Assembly: GCF_024346715.1 (NCBI RefSeq)
Contig: NZ_AP024852.1
Span: 1,984,001 to 2,048,000 of the forward strand
Direction: 5' to 3'
Source: Photobacterium swingsii
GTDB taxonomy: Bacteria; Pseudomonadota; Gammaproteobacteria; Enterobacterales; Vibrionaceae
Length of the DNA stretch: 64,000 nucleotides
The notes beneath the pieces are model-generated. The model worked only from the letters and a program-made list of their open reading frames with translations. It was not told the origin of the DNA and did not search any database. Shown piece after piece: positions 18,409 to 25,843 of the stretch (its first letter is position 1; the number at the start of each line of letters is the position of its first letter). A program made the translations under genes and the position numbers.

Positions 18409-18437
18409 AAAGCCCGGCTTATAATTAACCGGGCTTT
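18409..18437 (-). terminator. Terminator of the P-type ATPase operon
   Basis: AAAGCCCGG (18409-18417) pairs perfectly with CCGGGCTTT (18429-18437). Read on the minus strand the stem is followed by ATTTATCAAG. It lies 33 bases past the ATPase stop codon. Confidence 0.8.
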
Positions 18438-18469
18438 GGGTATTTCATGCCATTACTCGAGATAATGCT

Positions 18470-20530
18470 CTAGCCATTTTTTGCAGCTAAAGAGCGAGCA
18501 AGAATCGCTAACGTTGTACCATTATGGAGCAAAGCACTGGCTGCTGGTTTTAGCATACCTAATGCCGCCGCAAACATAATGCCACTGTTCACGTACTCGG
18601 CGAGTTTGATGTTACTGTTTACCAGCGACATCGCTACTTGCGCCAATTGACGGGCTTGCGCGACACCATGTAATGTATCTTTCAGTAACACTACATCGGC
18701 AGCTTGGCGAGCCAACTCTGTGCCCTTGCACATCGCAATGCCCACATCAGCTTTGGTTAATGCAGGCGCATCATTCACACCGTCACCCACGAACATCACA
18801 GTACGACCCGACTGCTTCAAAGCTTCAACAATCTCAGATTTACTCTCTGGTGTTGCTTCAGCAAAAACGCGATCAAGTTGTAGCTCATCACCCAGCATTT
18901 GTGCTTTAAACGCACGATCACCAGAGATCATCACCAATTCATTAATACCAGACTCACGCAATTCACGCAGTGTCTGCGCAACATCTTCACGCAAATGATC
19001 GCGTAAACCTATCATACCGATCAGCTTTTTCTGGTGAGAAATAAAGATCAGGTGACGACCTTGCTGTTCTAAGTGAGATATTTCATCTTCATATTCTGCG
19101 AATTCCACTTGCTCGTGTGATTCGAGAAAATGGCGGCTCCCCATGATCAAGCAGTGTTCATTCAAGGTGCTACGTAGGCCATGGGCGATCACATATTCCA
19201 CTTCACCGTGGTCAATATGCGGCAACTCATTATGTTTGGCAGCATTAACGATTGCTTGTGATAAAGGATGACTACTGTGCTCTTCTACAGATGCAGCAAT
19301 AGCCAGTAGATCACGGGCTGTATTTGAAGAGCAAAGCGGAACGACATCTGTTACTTCCATATCGCCATAGGTGAGCGTACCGGTTTTATCAAACACGCAA
19401 GTATCGACTTTCACCAGTTTCTCTATCGCACTGCCACCTTTAAGCAAGATGCCATTTTGCGCTGCACGATACATTATCGATTTAAAAGTAACTGGCGTGC
19501 TGAGCTTCAAGGCACAGGAGTAATCCACCAAGAATACCGAGGCTAAGCGGTTCACATCTTGAGTTAATGCAAAAACAGCAGCACCAATGCCAAGCGTAAT
19601 TTTAACACGACGATCTGCCATATCTTGCGTGACTTGCTGGATTTCACTTTTCTCACTGAGCGAATCATAGATCAGCTTAGCAATTTTTGCCGTTGTAGCT
19701 TCGCTACCTACTTTTTCAACACGAACCTTAATGCTACCTTCATGAATCGAGGTGCCAGAATAAACAGCAGCCCCTTCTTCACGACGTACAGGTACACTCT
19801 CACCAGTCAAGGTCGATTGATTAACAAGCGCAGTACCCGATTCAACTTTGCCATCAATTGGCACAGCATCACCCGGCATTAACTCAATCAAGTCGCCTTC
19901 CACCAATGATGACGAGTTACACTTGGATTTACCTTCTGCGGTAATACGCCAAACCAAAGATTCTTTTGGGCTCATCAAGTCAGCTAATAGCTGATCACTG
20001 CTGCGGCTAGTACGTTGCTCCATGTATTCGCCCAAGCTAATCAAGCTTTGGGTCAACATTGCGGTACGGTAGTCACCACGCCATGCAGAAAGCCCAACTG
20101 CAATCGCGTCGAGCACTTCAACCGAAACACGCTTGTCGCGTAGTTCATTAATACCTTCAGCGATCGTTGGTGCAATCAAGGTTGCAGTCGCGAGTGCCCC
20201 CCAACGTTTGGGCAGCATTGCGGTTGATAGTGTACCTATAACATTAAGCGCCACATCACCACGAGTGAATTCATGTTCTGAATCTGCTTGCTCTGCCTCA
20301 TCAAAGTTCAATGCTTCAATACGGGCAGAGAGGGTTTTGCAATCAAGCAATAAAGGCTCATAGTGCATCACAATCGAGCATGCATGTTCATTGACACGCA
20401 CCTCATGGATACCTTGAATTGCTAACAAGCTTTGCTTTATCCAATCACCAATATCTGGATACTGTTTTAATGCATTAACTTTAAAACGGATACGACCGGG
20501 AAAGCGATGCTGTACATGCACCTCTATCAT
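18470..20530 (-). CDS. P1B-type heavy-metal ATPase with SCA motif (FezB-like)
   Basis: The 686-residue protein has the core features of a metal-transporting P-type ATPase: TGES (242-245), DKTGT with phosphorylated D381, HP at 421-422, and GDGVNDAP (582-589). The N-terminus is an HMA-like fold with no CxxC but with HRFPGRIR (8-15). The membrane metal-site motif, normally CPC or CPx, reads SCALKLSTP (338-346): the first position is Ser and the proline is gone. As I recall, this feature and the PGR N-terminus mark the P1B-6 group that includes ferrosome FezB. It overlaps the next upstream gene by 4 bases in a cluster of small glycine-zipper proteins. Likely iron transport into a membrane compartment; this is inference. 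Confidence 0.85.
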   Translation of the reverse strand: MIEVHVQHRFPGRIRFKVNALKQYPDIGDWIKQSLLAIQGIHEVRVNEHACSIVMHYEPLLLDCKTLSARIEALNFDEAEQADSEHEFTRGDVALNVIGTLSTAMLPKRWGALATATLIAPTIAEGINELRDKRVSVEVLDAIAVGLSAWRGDYRTAMLTQSLISLGEYMEQRTSRSSDQLLADLMSPKESLVWRITAEGKSKCNSSSLVEGDLIELMPGDAVPIDGKVESGTALVNQSTLTGESVPVRREEGAAVYSGTSIHEGSIKVRVEKVGSEATTAKIAKLIYDSLSEKSEIQQVTQDMADRRVKITLGIGAAVFALTQDVNRLASVFLVDYSCALKLSTPVTFKSIMYRAAQNGILLKGGSAIEKLVKVDTCVFDKTGTLTYGDMEVTDVVPLCSSNTARDLLAIAASVEEHSSHPLSQAIVNAAKHNELPHIDHGEVEYVIAHGLRSTLNEHCLIMGSRHFLESHEQVEFAEYEDEISHLEQQGRHLIFISHQKKLIGMIGLRDHLREDVAQTLRELRESGINELVMISGDRAFKAQMLGDELQLDRVFAEATPESKSEIVEALKQSGRTVMFVGDGVNDAPALTKADVGIAMCKGTELARQAADVVLLKDTLHGVAQARQLAQVAMSLVNSNIKLAEYVNSGIMFAAALGMLKPAASALLHNGTTLAILARSLAAKNG

Positions 20531-20823
20531 TCTTCACCTTTATGAAGGTTGCGGTAGTATTCAAGCTCTGCTTGAGTATCTTCTAAGCGTTCTTTCAACT
20601 CTTCAACTTCGCCACGAACAGCAGACCAGGCTTTCTCACCCGTTGCCGTTACGCCTTGCTGAAATTTTTTGTTCGACAGTAAATAAGCAACCGCTGCGCC
20701 TGCCGCAACACCCATTACAAAATGTGTTTTCGTATTTTGTTTTTTATATGGCGCTTCAACAGGTTTCTGCTGTGGCTGCACACCATAATATGGGTAGCCA
20801 TAGTAAGGGTGATTATTGCTCAT
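20527..20823 (-). CDS. Small glycine-zipper membrane protein with coiled-coil tail
   Basis: The protein has 98 residues. A Tyr/Pro-rich N-terminus (PYYGYPYYGVQPQQKP) is followed by one glycine-zipper membrane segment (FVMGVAAGAAVAYLLSNKKF, about 32-51) and an acidic coiled coil (GEVEELKERLEDTQAELEYY). The phrase GAAVAYLLSNKKFQQG is closely related to GAAAALILSNENVRKG in the 275-residue protein at 21125, so the two share a module. It overlaps the ATPase gene by 4 bases and the upstream gene by 11. It probably assembles with the ATPase in a membrane compartment. It resembles YtxH-like proteins. Confidence 0.8.
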   Translation of the reverse strand: MSNNHPYYGYPYYGVQPQQKPVEAPYKKQNTKTHFVMGVAAGAAVAYLLSNKKFQQGVTATGEKAWSAVRGEVEELKERLEDTQAELEYYRNLHKGEE

Positions 20824-21121
20824 CGTTATTTTTTCCCGCGTATTGATCCATCATGTACATGCCAACAGCACCTGTGCTCAGAACAGTTAACATGGAGAGT
20901 AAAGGTCGGCCAGCCATCTTATCTGCTACATAAGTTGCAGCTCCGCCTGCTAACCCTGCTTTCAAAGAGTCTTTAACAACATTGGACACCATCTCGTTAG
21001 TCTCGATAGTGTGGGCTTGGTGCCCTTTCCATTGCCGTGCAGCAGAAGCAGTCCCACCAATGATGGCACCAACAATCATTGCGCGACTGGCAGGGCTTAA
21101 CTTATCAGTGGAATTACTCAT
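20813..21121 (-). CDS. Small glycine-rich membrane protein
   Basis: This 102-residue protein has two or three short hydrophobic glycine/alanine-rich segments (RAMIVGAIIGGTASAAR, LKAGLAGGAATYVADKMAG, LLSMLTVLSTGAVGMYMMDQ) separated by polar stretches with a His pair (GHQAHT). I do not recognise a named family. Position and composition group it with the neighbouring glycine-zipper proteins of the ATPase operon. It starts 3 bases after the upstream gene's stop, so co-translation is likely. Confidence 0.75.
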   Translation of the reverse strand: MSNSTDKLSPASRAMIVGAIIGGTASAARQWKGHQAHTIETNEMVSNVVKDSLKAGLAGGAATYVADKMAGRPLLSMLTVLSTGAVGMYMMDQYAGKNNDEQ

Positions 21122-21124
21122 AAA

Positions 21125-21952
21125 TTACTTTTCAATACCATTCTGAGTATTATCAACATCCAGTTCCTGTGCTGGTACTGGTGCTTCTGCTTGCTCGGTT
21201 TTAACTTGCTGATGGCGCTCAACAGACTCTTTAAAGCCTTCTTTACCCGCGGCATAAGTATCACGGAAAATTTCATTGCCCGCTGAAACATTTTGTTGGA
21301 CAGATGCCGCAGTTTGCGTTGCCGTGTCTTTTACTGCTTCACCACCTGTTTTTAGCATATTGCCAGCACCAGAAATCGCGCCCATTAAACCTTTACGCAC
21401 ATTTTCATTACTTAGGATTAATGCTGCAGCCGCACCAACCATAGCGCCTTTCCAAAATTCTTTATCGTTCATACCAAAACTCCCTAAAATTTCTTTAAAC
21501 ATGCCCGCTTCTTCACCTAATGCACCTTCAAGCATTGCTTGAGCCTGATCAAATAAAGGATTGGGTTCTGATTGTGCTTCTTCCGACTGTGGCTGCATCA
21601 TGCTTGCTTGCATATGCGCCATATGCGCTTGCATCATTTCTGGTGGCATCTGCCCCATCATAGGTGGTGGCATCATACCTGGGTGCATGTATCCAGGAGG
21701 AAATGCATGCGGATGACCATGTGGATACCCATAACCATGCGGTGGCATATGATGCGCAGCATGATGAGGGTGTCCTTGGTGAGGGTAACTCGGTTGAGCA
21801 TGGCCAGGGTGCATATAGCCTGGATGCGGATACCCTGAATACGGGTGTCCTTGATAATGCGGTGGCGGCGGTAATGTTTGATCCCATGCAGGCTGCTCGC
21901 CATATTGAGCATAAGGGTCAGTTGGCTGCCCTTCGTTCTCTTTTTTAGTCAT
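21125..21952 (-). CDS. His/Pro/Tyr/Met-rich protein with glycine-zipper segment
   Basis: The first 120 of its 275 residues are low complexity: repeats of H-P-G-Y and H-P-H with many methionines (HPGYMHPGHAQPSY, MMPPPMMGQMPPEMMQAHMA). This could bind metal ions or act as a disordered surface layer. A globular part (125-170) leads into a glycine-zipper segment (FWKGAMVGAAAALILSN). It is followed by an amphipathic tail of A, T, V and K typical of membrane-shaping or YtxH-like proteins (GGEAVKDTATQTAASVQQN). The same zipper occurs in the protein at 20527. The extreme composition produces spurious open frames on all strands here. Confidence 0.78.
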   Translation of the reverse strand: MTKKENEGQPTDPYAQYGEQPAWDQTLPPPPHYQGHPYSGYPHPGYMHPGHAQPSYPHQGHPHHAAHHMPPHGYGYPHGHPHAFPPGYMHPGMMPPPMMGQMPPEMMQAHMAHMQASMMQPQSEEAQSEPNPLFDQAQAMLEGALGEEAGMFKEILGSFGMNDKEFWKGAMVGAAAALILSNENVRKGLMGAISGAGNMLKTGGEAVKDTATQTAASVQQNVSAGNEIFRDTYAAGKEGFKESVERHQQVKTEQAEAPVPAQELDVDNTQNGIEK

Positions 21953-21964
21953 TTATTACTCCAG

Positions 21965-22330
21965 TTATCGCTCTAAACAAGCTGCCAATGCATAGCATGC
22001 TTGTTCCGCATCCTGATCGGATTCAGCGAACAAAGCCTCGATCAGACTTGGCTGCACGATGTTTGCATCATATTCAATTAACAAGCTACCCGTCGCATTG
22101 TTAATTTTGTACTGCTTGAATGCAGGAAATTCTTGCAGTGCTTGCTCTATATCTTTGCGATTAAAAGCCGCGAGGTGTGCAAGTACACCCAGTTTATACT
22201 TCAGGCGAACTCGCCCAGGAATATGGTGACCAATTGTCACCCATCGGCGCAACTTAAGCGCTGTATCTATTTGCTTTTTCATCATTTGATTATACTTACA
22301 CAGCAGTGGATTGCTTTTACTTTCAGCCAT
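21965..22330 (-). CDS. HMA-like protein with PGR motif (FezC-like candidate)
   Basis: In this 121-residue protein, residues 30-115 look like a ferredoxin-fold HMA domain that lacks the CxxC metal site and carries HHIPGRVRLKYK. This matches HRFPGRIRFK at the start of the ATPase in the same operon. The end (YEIDAN-like LLIEYDANIVQPSLIEALF) aligns with the beta-4/helix-2 part of HMA folds. It is the first gene of the minus-strand run and is divergent from another HMA-like gene at 22434. It may recruit or regulate the ATPase rather than carry copper-type ions. Confidence 0.75.
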   Translation of the reverse strand: MAESKSNPLLCKYNQMMKKQIDTALKLRRWVTIGHHIPGRVRLKYKLGVLAHLAAFNRKDIEQALQEFPAFKQYKINNATGSLLIEYDANIVQPSLIEALFAESDQDAEQACYALAACLER

Positions 22331-22415
22331 TTAAATTTTTTATCTACATTTTTTTTGCGCTTAATCAAAGGGAGTGATATTGTTGCAAATAGAAATGATT
22401 CGCATCTTAATTTTC

Positions 22416-22433
22416 ATCATTATTGGTAATGAT
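22416..22433. promoter_or_regulatory. Palindrome with Fur-like half-sites between or inside the divergent HMA-like genes
   Basis: ATCATTA (22416-22422), TTGG, TAATGAT (22427-22433) is a perfect inverted repeat ending immediately before the ATG at 22434. Its arms resemble the halves of the Fur consensus, but in reversed order. It would fit an iron-regulated locus but is not a canonical Fur box. Confidence 0.25.
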
Positions 22434-22793
22434 ATGAACACTTATATTCACAAAACAGAACAGCGTTTACGTGTCCGTTCAGACTATATTCACCAAAATC
22501 CACTAGCTGTTGCAGAACTGATAAAAAACTTGGAAGAAATTGATGCTATCACTCAGATCAAACACAAACGTTATGCAGGCTCTGTCGCTATCAGTTTTGA
22601 TAACAAAGAGCTTGATTGTGAAAGCTTATTAGAAACATTGGAAAGTCATGGCTGGACACAAGGCGCTGATAAGCCATCTTTTATCGAAAATGCAGTATCT
22701 AAAGGCACCAAAACGTTTGCAAAAGGGATGGCCATGATGGCCTTAAAGCGCTTAGTCGGCCCATCAGTAAGCCGCGTGATCATGAGCCTGTGA
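22434..22793 (+). CDS. HMA-like small protein divergent from the ATPase operon
   Basis: About 119 residues are read from ATG 22434. The frame is open further upstream, with possible GTG 22374 or TTG 22380 starts; the latter has GGGAG in front and would add a short hydrophobic leader. Residues 1-75 look like an HMA/ferredoxin-type fold without CxxC (EQRLRVRSDYIHQNPLAVAE, AGSVAISFDNKELD). The tail (FAKGMAMMALKRLVGPSVSR) is hydrophobic or amphipathic. It probably belongs to the same system as the divergent minus-strand genes. A perfect hairpin (22788-22806) overlaps its stop codon. Confidence 0.7.
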   Translation: MNTYIHKTEQRLRVRSDYIHQNPLAVAELIKNLEEIDAITQIKHKRYAGSVAISFDNKELDCESLLETLESHGWTQGADKPSFIENAVSKGTKTFAKGMAMMALKRLVGPSVSRVIMSL

Positions 22794-22806
22794 GCTAAGC
22801 TCACAG
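22788..22806. terminator. Perfect short hairpin at the stop codon, possible terminator
   Basis: CTGTGAGC (22788-22795) pairs with GCTCACAG (22799-22806) around TAA and includes the TGA stop of the HMA-like gene. There is no T-run, so it may slow rather than end transcription. Confidence 0.35.
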
Positions 22807-22850
22807 TCATTGGTGTTAGAACGATTAAATTTCAGCATTAAGCTATTCAC

Positions 22851-23282
22851 CTAAACTCGAATATCAAACTTCTTTACGGCACATTTACACAACCCAGAAT
22901 TCATTGCAGGGCATCGCTTACATGGTGGTGACTTTAAGGGCATACGAGCTAAAGCTATTTTTGGACTAGCCTGCATTGGCGTTAAACGCTTAACCGCAGA
23001 ACGACCACCGCCAGCATAAGATGGTGATATCGCAATACTCCCCCCCTCGTTAAACCAAGATAACAAAGGATTTAAGGGCGTAGCCAATTCACTGACAGCA
23101 TCCGTCAATGCTTGATGAGAAATGTCTTTTACTTCCTGCTTAACACCTTCAGATACTTTTATACCGCCAGATAAAGACTTCCCAAGCTTCATCAACTGAA
23201 TCGCAGAGTGCGTGGGATGTTTAATCGCCTTCTTCTTCAGTTTTTTTAGTGCTTTTTTAGCATCCACTGTTTCTATGCCCAA
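22851..23282 (-). CDS. Unrecognised small basic protein with C-terminal cysteine cluster
   Basis: I do not recognise this 143-residue protein. The N-terminus is strongly basic (KKALKKLKKKAIKHPTHS). The middle has an amphipathic helix (KLGKSLSGGIKVSEGVKQ) and a glycine-rich turn (SYAGGGRSAVKRL). The C-terminus contains four cysteines (PPCKRCPAMNSGLCKCAVKKF) in a C-x2-C-x7-C-x-C pattern that could hold zinc or iron. It converges on the HMA-like gene at 22434 and lies next to the ATPase cluster, so it may be part of that system. Confidence 0.6.
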   Translation of the reverse strand: MGIETVDAKKALKKLKKKAIKHPTHSAIQLMKLGKSLSGGIKVSEGVKQEVKDISHQALTDAVSELATPLNPLLSWFNEGGSIAISPSYAGGGRSAVKRLTPMQASPKIALARMPLKSPPCKRCPAMNSGLCKCAVKKFDIRV

Positions 23283-23788
23283 CCAATAAAGACACTACAA
23301 AATACCAGAATACTTAAAACGGATAAAGACAAATAAAAATCAGTCTCATTACACTTGACCGTTAAATAAAAAGCCACCTGTGCCTAGCAGGTGGCTTTTC
23401 CGCTTTCTCTGGAGCATGACACCACATCATTTCAAGAAAGACTTTTTCTCAAACGCATTACTGCTGAGTATCTACTTAAGGCTAAGTTCAATGACGACAA
23501 ATATGCAACCCAACACTTAAGTGATTAAATTATATAGTTCACAATTAAACCTGTTCGTGGTGTCTATCACAAAACATCAAGCTTACTCTTTTATTTCATT
23601 GATGTAACAAACCTAGAATAAAAGCTCTATTTCATTTAAGTGTGAGCCGTAGCGACAAACGGACCAATACTCAAAAGGAATATTGATCAAGGGCTGATTT
23701 TTCAGTCTTTCTCTTTGAATTCAAATGCTGCTAGTTGCACAATAATTTTTAGTTGTCAGACCAGTTATACGATGTAAAAGGAAGGAAA
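23283..23788. other. Intergenic region with an orphan terminator
   Basis: About 500 bases without a credible protein gene. It holds a strong intrinsic terminator at 23369-23399 that does not follow any identified gene on either strand. A small RNA ending there on the minus strand is possible. The right end contains the ribosome site of the next gene. Confidence 0.45.
23369..23399 (-). terminator. Strong orphan intrinsic terminator
   Basis: AAAAGCCACCTG (23369-23380) pairs perfectly with CAGGTGGCTTTT (23388-23399). Read on the minus strand, the T-run TTTTTATTT follows the stem. The gene to its left (22851-23282) starts there rather than ends, so no annotated transcript is terminated. Confidence 0.8.
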
Positions 23789-24301
23789 ATGGATATTTCA
23801 GTTACGCACGATTATCAAATTGACTTGGACTCGCTACTTCGCTTTTTTAGCGAAGAGGAACTCATTGCTGAAAAATATAATCAGCTTGCTGCGAAAAATG
23901 TCAAAGTGCTTGCAATCAAAGAAACCGAGGACGGGTTTAGTATCGCAACACAACGTGATGTACCAGCTAATGTACCCGCTGTGCTTAAAAGTATTCTTGG
24001 CAGTTTTAACACCATCAATCAAACAGAGACTTGGCATTGGCAAGATGACGAAACTTTACTCTGTAAGATGAGCGTTGAGATTGTTGGTGTGCCAGCAAAA
24101 ATTACTGGCACTATGCTGTTTAGCGAACCAGCCAAAGCTGGCGGTGAAGTAGCAACACGCAATCAAGTCACTGTGTCAGTCAGCAGTGCGATGCCGTTGA
24201 TCGGTAGTACCTTAGTCAAATTCATTAGTGAAGACATTAAGCAGCAAATGCAAAATGAATACGCATTTTTATTAAATGCAGCCCCGGAGCTAGCAAACTA
24301 G
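23789..24301 (+). CDS. DUF2505-like SRPBCC-fold protein
   Basis: I chose ATG 23789 (170 residues), preceded by AAGGAAGG; a longer frame from TTG 23753 lacks a ribosome site. The sequence (ISVTHDYQIDLDSLLRFFSE; ETWHWQDDETLLCKMSVEI; VPAKITGTMLF) fits the DUF2505 family, which resembles START/SRPBCC lipid-binding folds with alternating beta strands and a long C-terminal helix (FISEDIKQQMQNEYAFL). No signal peptide is present and the function is unknown. A TetR regulator follows 59 bases downstream on the same strand, likely the same operon. Confidence 0.72.
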   Translation: MDISVTHDYQIDLDSLLRFFSEEELIAEKYNQLAAKNVKVLAIKETEDGFSIATQRDVPANVPAVLKSILGSFNTINQTETWHWQDDETLLCKMSVEIVGVPAKITGTMLFSEPAKAGGEVATRNQVTVSVSSAMPLIGSTLVKFISEDIKQQMQNEYAFLLNAAPELAN

Positions 24302-24360
24302 TTGAACTGGCATTCATGAAACATTGCGTGTATTAAACACTGTCAAGACAAGGAATAACC

Positions 24361-24993
24361 ATGAAAACCCGTGATCGGATTCTCGCCGTTAGTCTCGACC
24401 TCTTCAACCGAAAAGGCGTGGCTAATGTCAGCACATTAATCATCGCAACCGAGATGGGAATAAGCCCTGGCAACCTCTATTACCATTTTCGTGGTAAAGA
24501 CGAGATCATTTCAACACTAGTGGAAGAGCTTCACAATTCACTGACCCGTATTAGCCATGAGTATAAAGACCAAGTCACTGACTTTGATGATTATTGGCCT
24601 TTTTTACATACGATTATGGCGCTATTTACACATTATCGCTTCTTATTTCGTAACCTGGATAACCTCAACAGCCAGAGTCCGCAAATCAAACGCAAAATAC
24701 GTACCTTAGTCTTAAAATTACGTACGCTAAGCAGCGATATGCTCGCACATTTAGCTGATTTGGGCATGTTAGATTGTGATGCGAGCAACCAGCCTTTAAT
24801 CGCTGATAACTTGTTGTTAGTTAGCTTAAACTGGTTGAATTATCAGACACTATTACATGATAAGTTAAGCGAAGATGAACTGATTCGAGCGGGTGTATTA
24901 CGTCTTATCTCAATGGTAGAACCATACTTATCTGAAAATGCTAAATCGCCTTTTTATACTCACCAAGATTTAGTTGACGAATTAGTCCAATAG
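24361..24993 (+). CDS. TetR-family transcriptional regulator
   Basis: The N-terminal helix-turn-helix of this 210-residue protein is typical (MKTRDRILAVSLDLFNRKG; TLIIATEMGISPGNLYYHFR; GKDEIISTLVEEL). The C-terminal all-helical ligand domain starts near residue 75 (FLHTIMALFTHYRFLFRNLDNLN). AAGGAAT precedes the ATG. It follows the DUF2505 gene and has its own terminator. The ligand and targets are unknown; its neighbour may be a target. Confidence 0.9.
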   Translation: MKTRDRILAVSLDLFNRKGVANVSTLIIATEMGISPGNLYYHFRGKDEIISTLVEELHNSLTRISHEYKDQVTDFDDYWPFLHTIMALFTHYRFLFRNLDNLNSQSPQIKRKIRTLVLKLRTLSSDMLAHLADLGMLDCDASNQPLIADNLLLVSLNWLNYQTLLHDKLSEDELIRAGVLRLISMVEPYLSENAKSPFYTHQDLVDELVQ

Positions 24994-25026
24994 TGATGTC
25001 TACTTTTTAGGTACCCACCAGATAAT

Positions 25027-25056
25027 AAGGCTACTATAACCATGGTAGCCTTCTTT
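25027..25056 (+). terminator. Terminator after the TetR gene
   Basis: AAGGCTAC (25027-25034) pairs with GTAGCCTT (25045-25052), followed by CTTTATAT. It lies 34 bases after the TetR stop codon. Confidence 0.7.
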
Positions 25057-25163
25057 ATATAAGCCATACTGGTAGCGATTAAATGACTTTATCCTGTGAT
25101 CCCTCGCCCACATAGCAAATACAATCACTTTCTCTTGTGGAATAAATAAATAAATTTCGATAA

Positions 25164-25228
25164 AAAGGTACGATGCTGCATCATATTGCAAGTGCAATAA
25201 CATGCAACGCAGCATATGTTGTACCTTT
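25164..25228 (+). promoter_or_regulatory. Structured leader (nested inverted repeats) before an unrecognised gene
   Basis: Three nested pairs are visible: AAAGGTAC (25164-25171) with GTACCTTT (25221-25228), ATGCTGC (25173-25179) with GCAGCAT (25209-25215), and an inner ATTGCA-AG-TGCAAT (25185-25198). The element ends 10 bases before the AAAAGGAA ribosome site at about 25237. It could be an RNA leader controlling translation, or a DNA element; no known riboswitch class is recognised. Confidence 0.55.
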
Positions 25229-25250
25229 GCAGCTTTAAAAGGAATTTATT

Positions 25251-25838
25251 ATGACTGCAACCAAGAATATAGATAAAACAATTTTATCCACTAGTTACAT
25301 TCCGTCATTAACGGCTCATACTGCCACTTTTATGAGTGCTCGCAGTAAAGAGAGAAGCTTTCTTCCCGCGAGAGGAGCGCACTGGTGGCTTATTTCCTTT
25401 TCAAATCCGATCGCTTTAGAGCAGTTTATCGCTCAACTTTTCTCTAATGGATTCTATGGTGACATTGAAGTACGTGGCAACGATATTGAACTTCAAACAA
25501 AAAGCTTACATGAAGCCTTTGTGATTAATTCGTACTGTCACCCAGAAGCCTTTCCTATTGTACTTTCTCAACTGACTGCTGACGCGATTTTTGTAGAAAA
25601 CGACAGTCATGCCCTACTCTGTAACCAACGTAACAATGGTGCACTTAGCTACACCGGTGAACGCCTAGTCCATCTACAATTTAGTGTCAGCCCTTCAAGC
25701 TGGTCTATGCTCAATATCCTTTCTCAAATCATTAGTATTCATGCAATTGTTCATTTTGATCCCACAGGCTATATGATTTTAAAAGCCACCGAAGCCGAAC
25801 AAGAAACCATTATTCGTCACTTAGAGTCTTACTTGTAA
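25251..25838 (+). CDS. Unrecognised 195-residue protein
   Basis: I do not recognise a family. AAAAGGAA precedes the ATG, so translation is credible. The protein is soluble, without a signal peptide or membrane segments. It looks mixed alpha/beta, possibly with two related halves: HWWLISFSNPIALEQFIAQL and then LVHLQFSVSPSSWSMLNILSQII each begin a strand-helix unit, and each half ends with a similar strand. It is preceded by a large nested hairpin and followed by a bidirectional terminator, so it is a stand-alone transcription unit next to the T6SS border. Confidence 0.6.
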   Translation: MTATKNIDKTILSTSYIPSLTAHTATFMSARSKERSFLPARGAHWWLISFSNPIALEQFIAQLFSNGFYGDIEVRGNDIELQTKSLHEAFVINSYCHPEAFPIVLSQLTADAIFVENDSHALLCNQRNNGALSYTGERLVHLQFSVSPSSWSMLNILSQIISIHAIVHFDPTGYMILKATEAEQETIIRHLESYL

Positions 25839-25843
25839 CTGAA

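Larger units (their letters stand above)
18144..18469. other. Intergenic region between ohr and the P-type ATPase operon end
   Basis: This region holds the ohr promoter with two putative operator palindromes, a 20-codon open frame that may be the remains of a regulator gene, and a strong terminator for the ATPase operon. Each is listed separately. Confidence 0.6.

Noticed and set aside
21549..21948. Several overlapping open frames of 79-112 codons on both strands in the His/Pro-rich gene.
   Set aside because: They come from the repetitive codon composition of the real gene at 21125-21952 and have no ribosome sites or sensible protein sequence.
25000..25215. A 71-codon minus-strand frame between the TetR gene and the 195-residue gene.
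   Set aside because: It covers the TetR terminator and the nested hairpin, has no ribosome site and no recognisable features.
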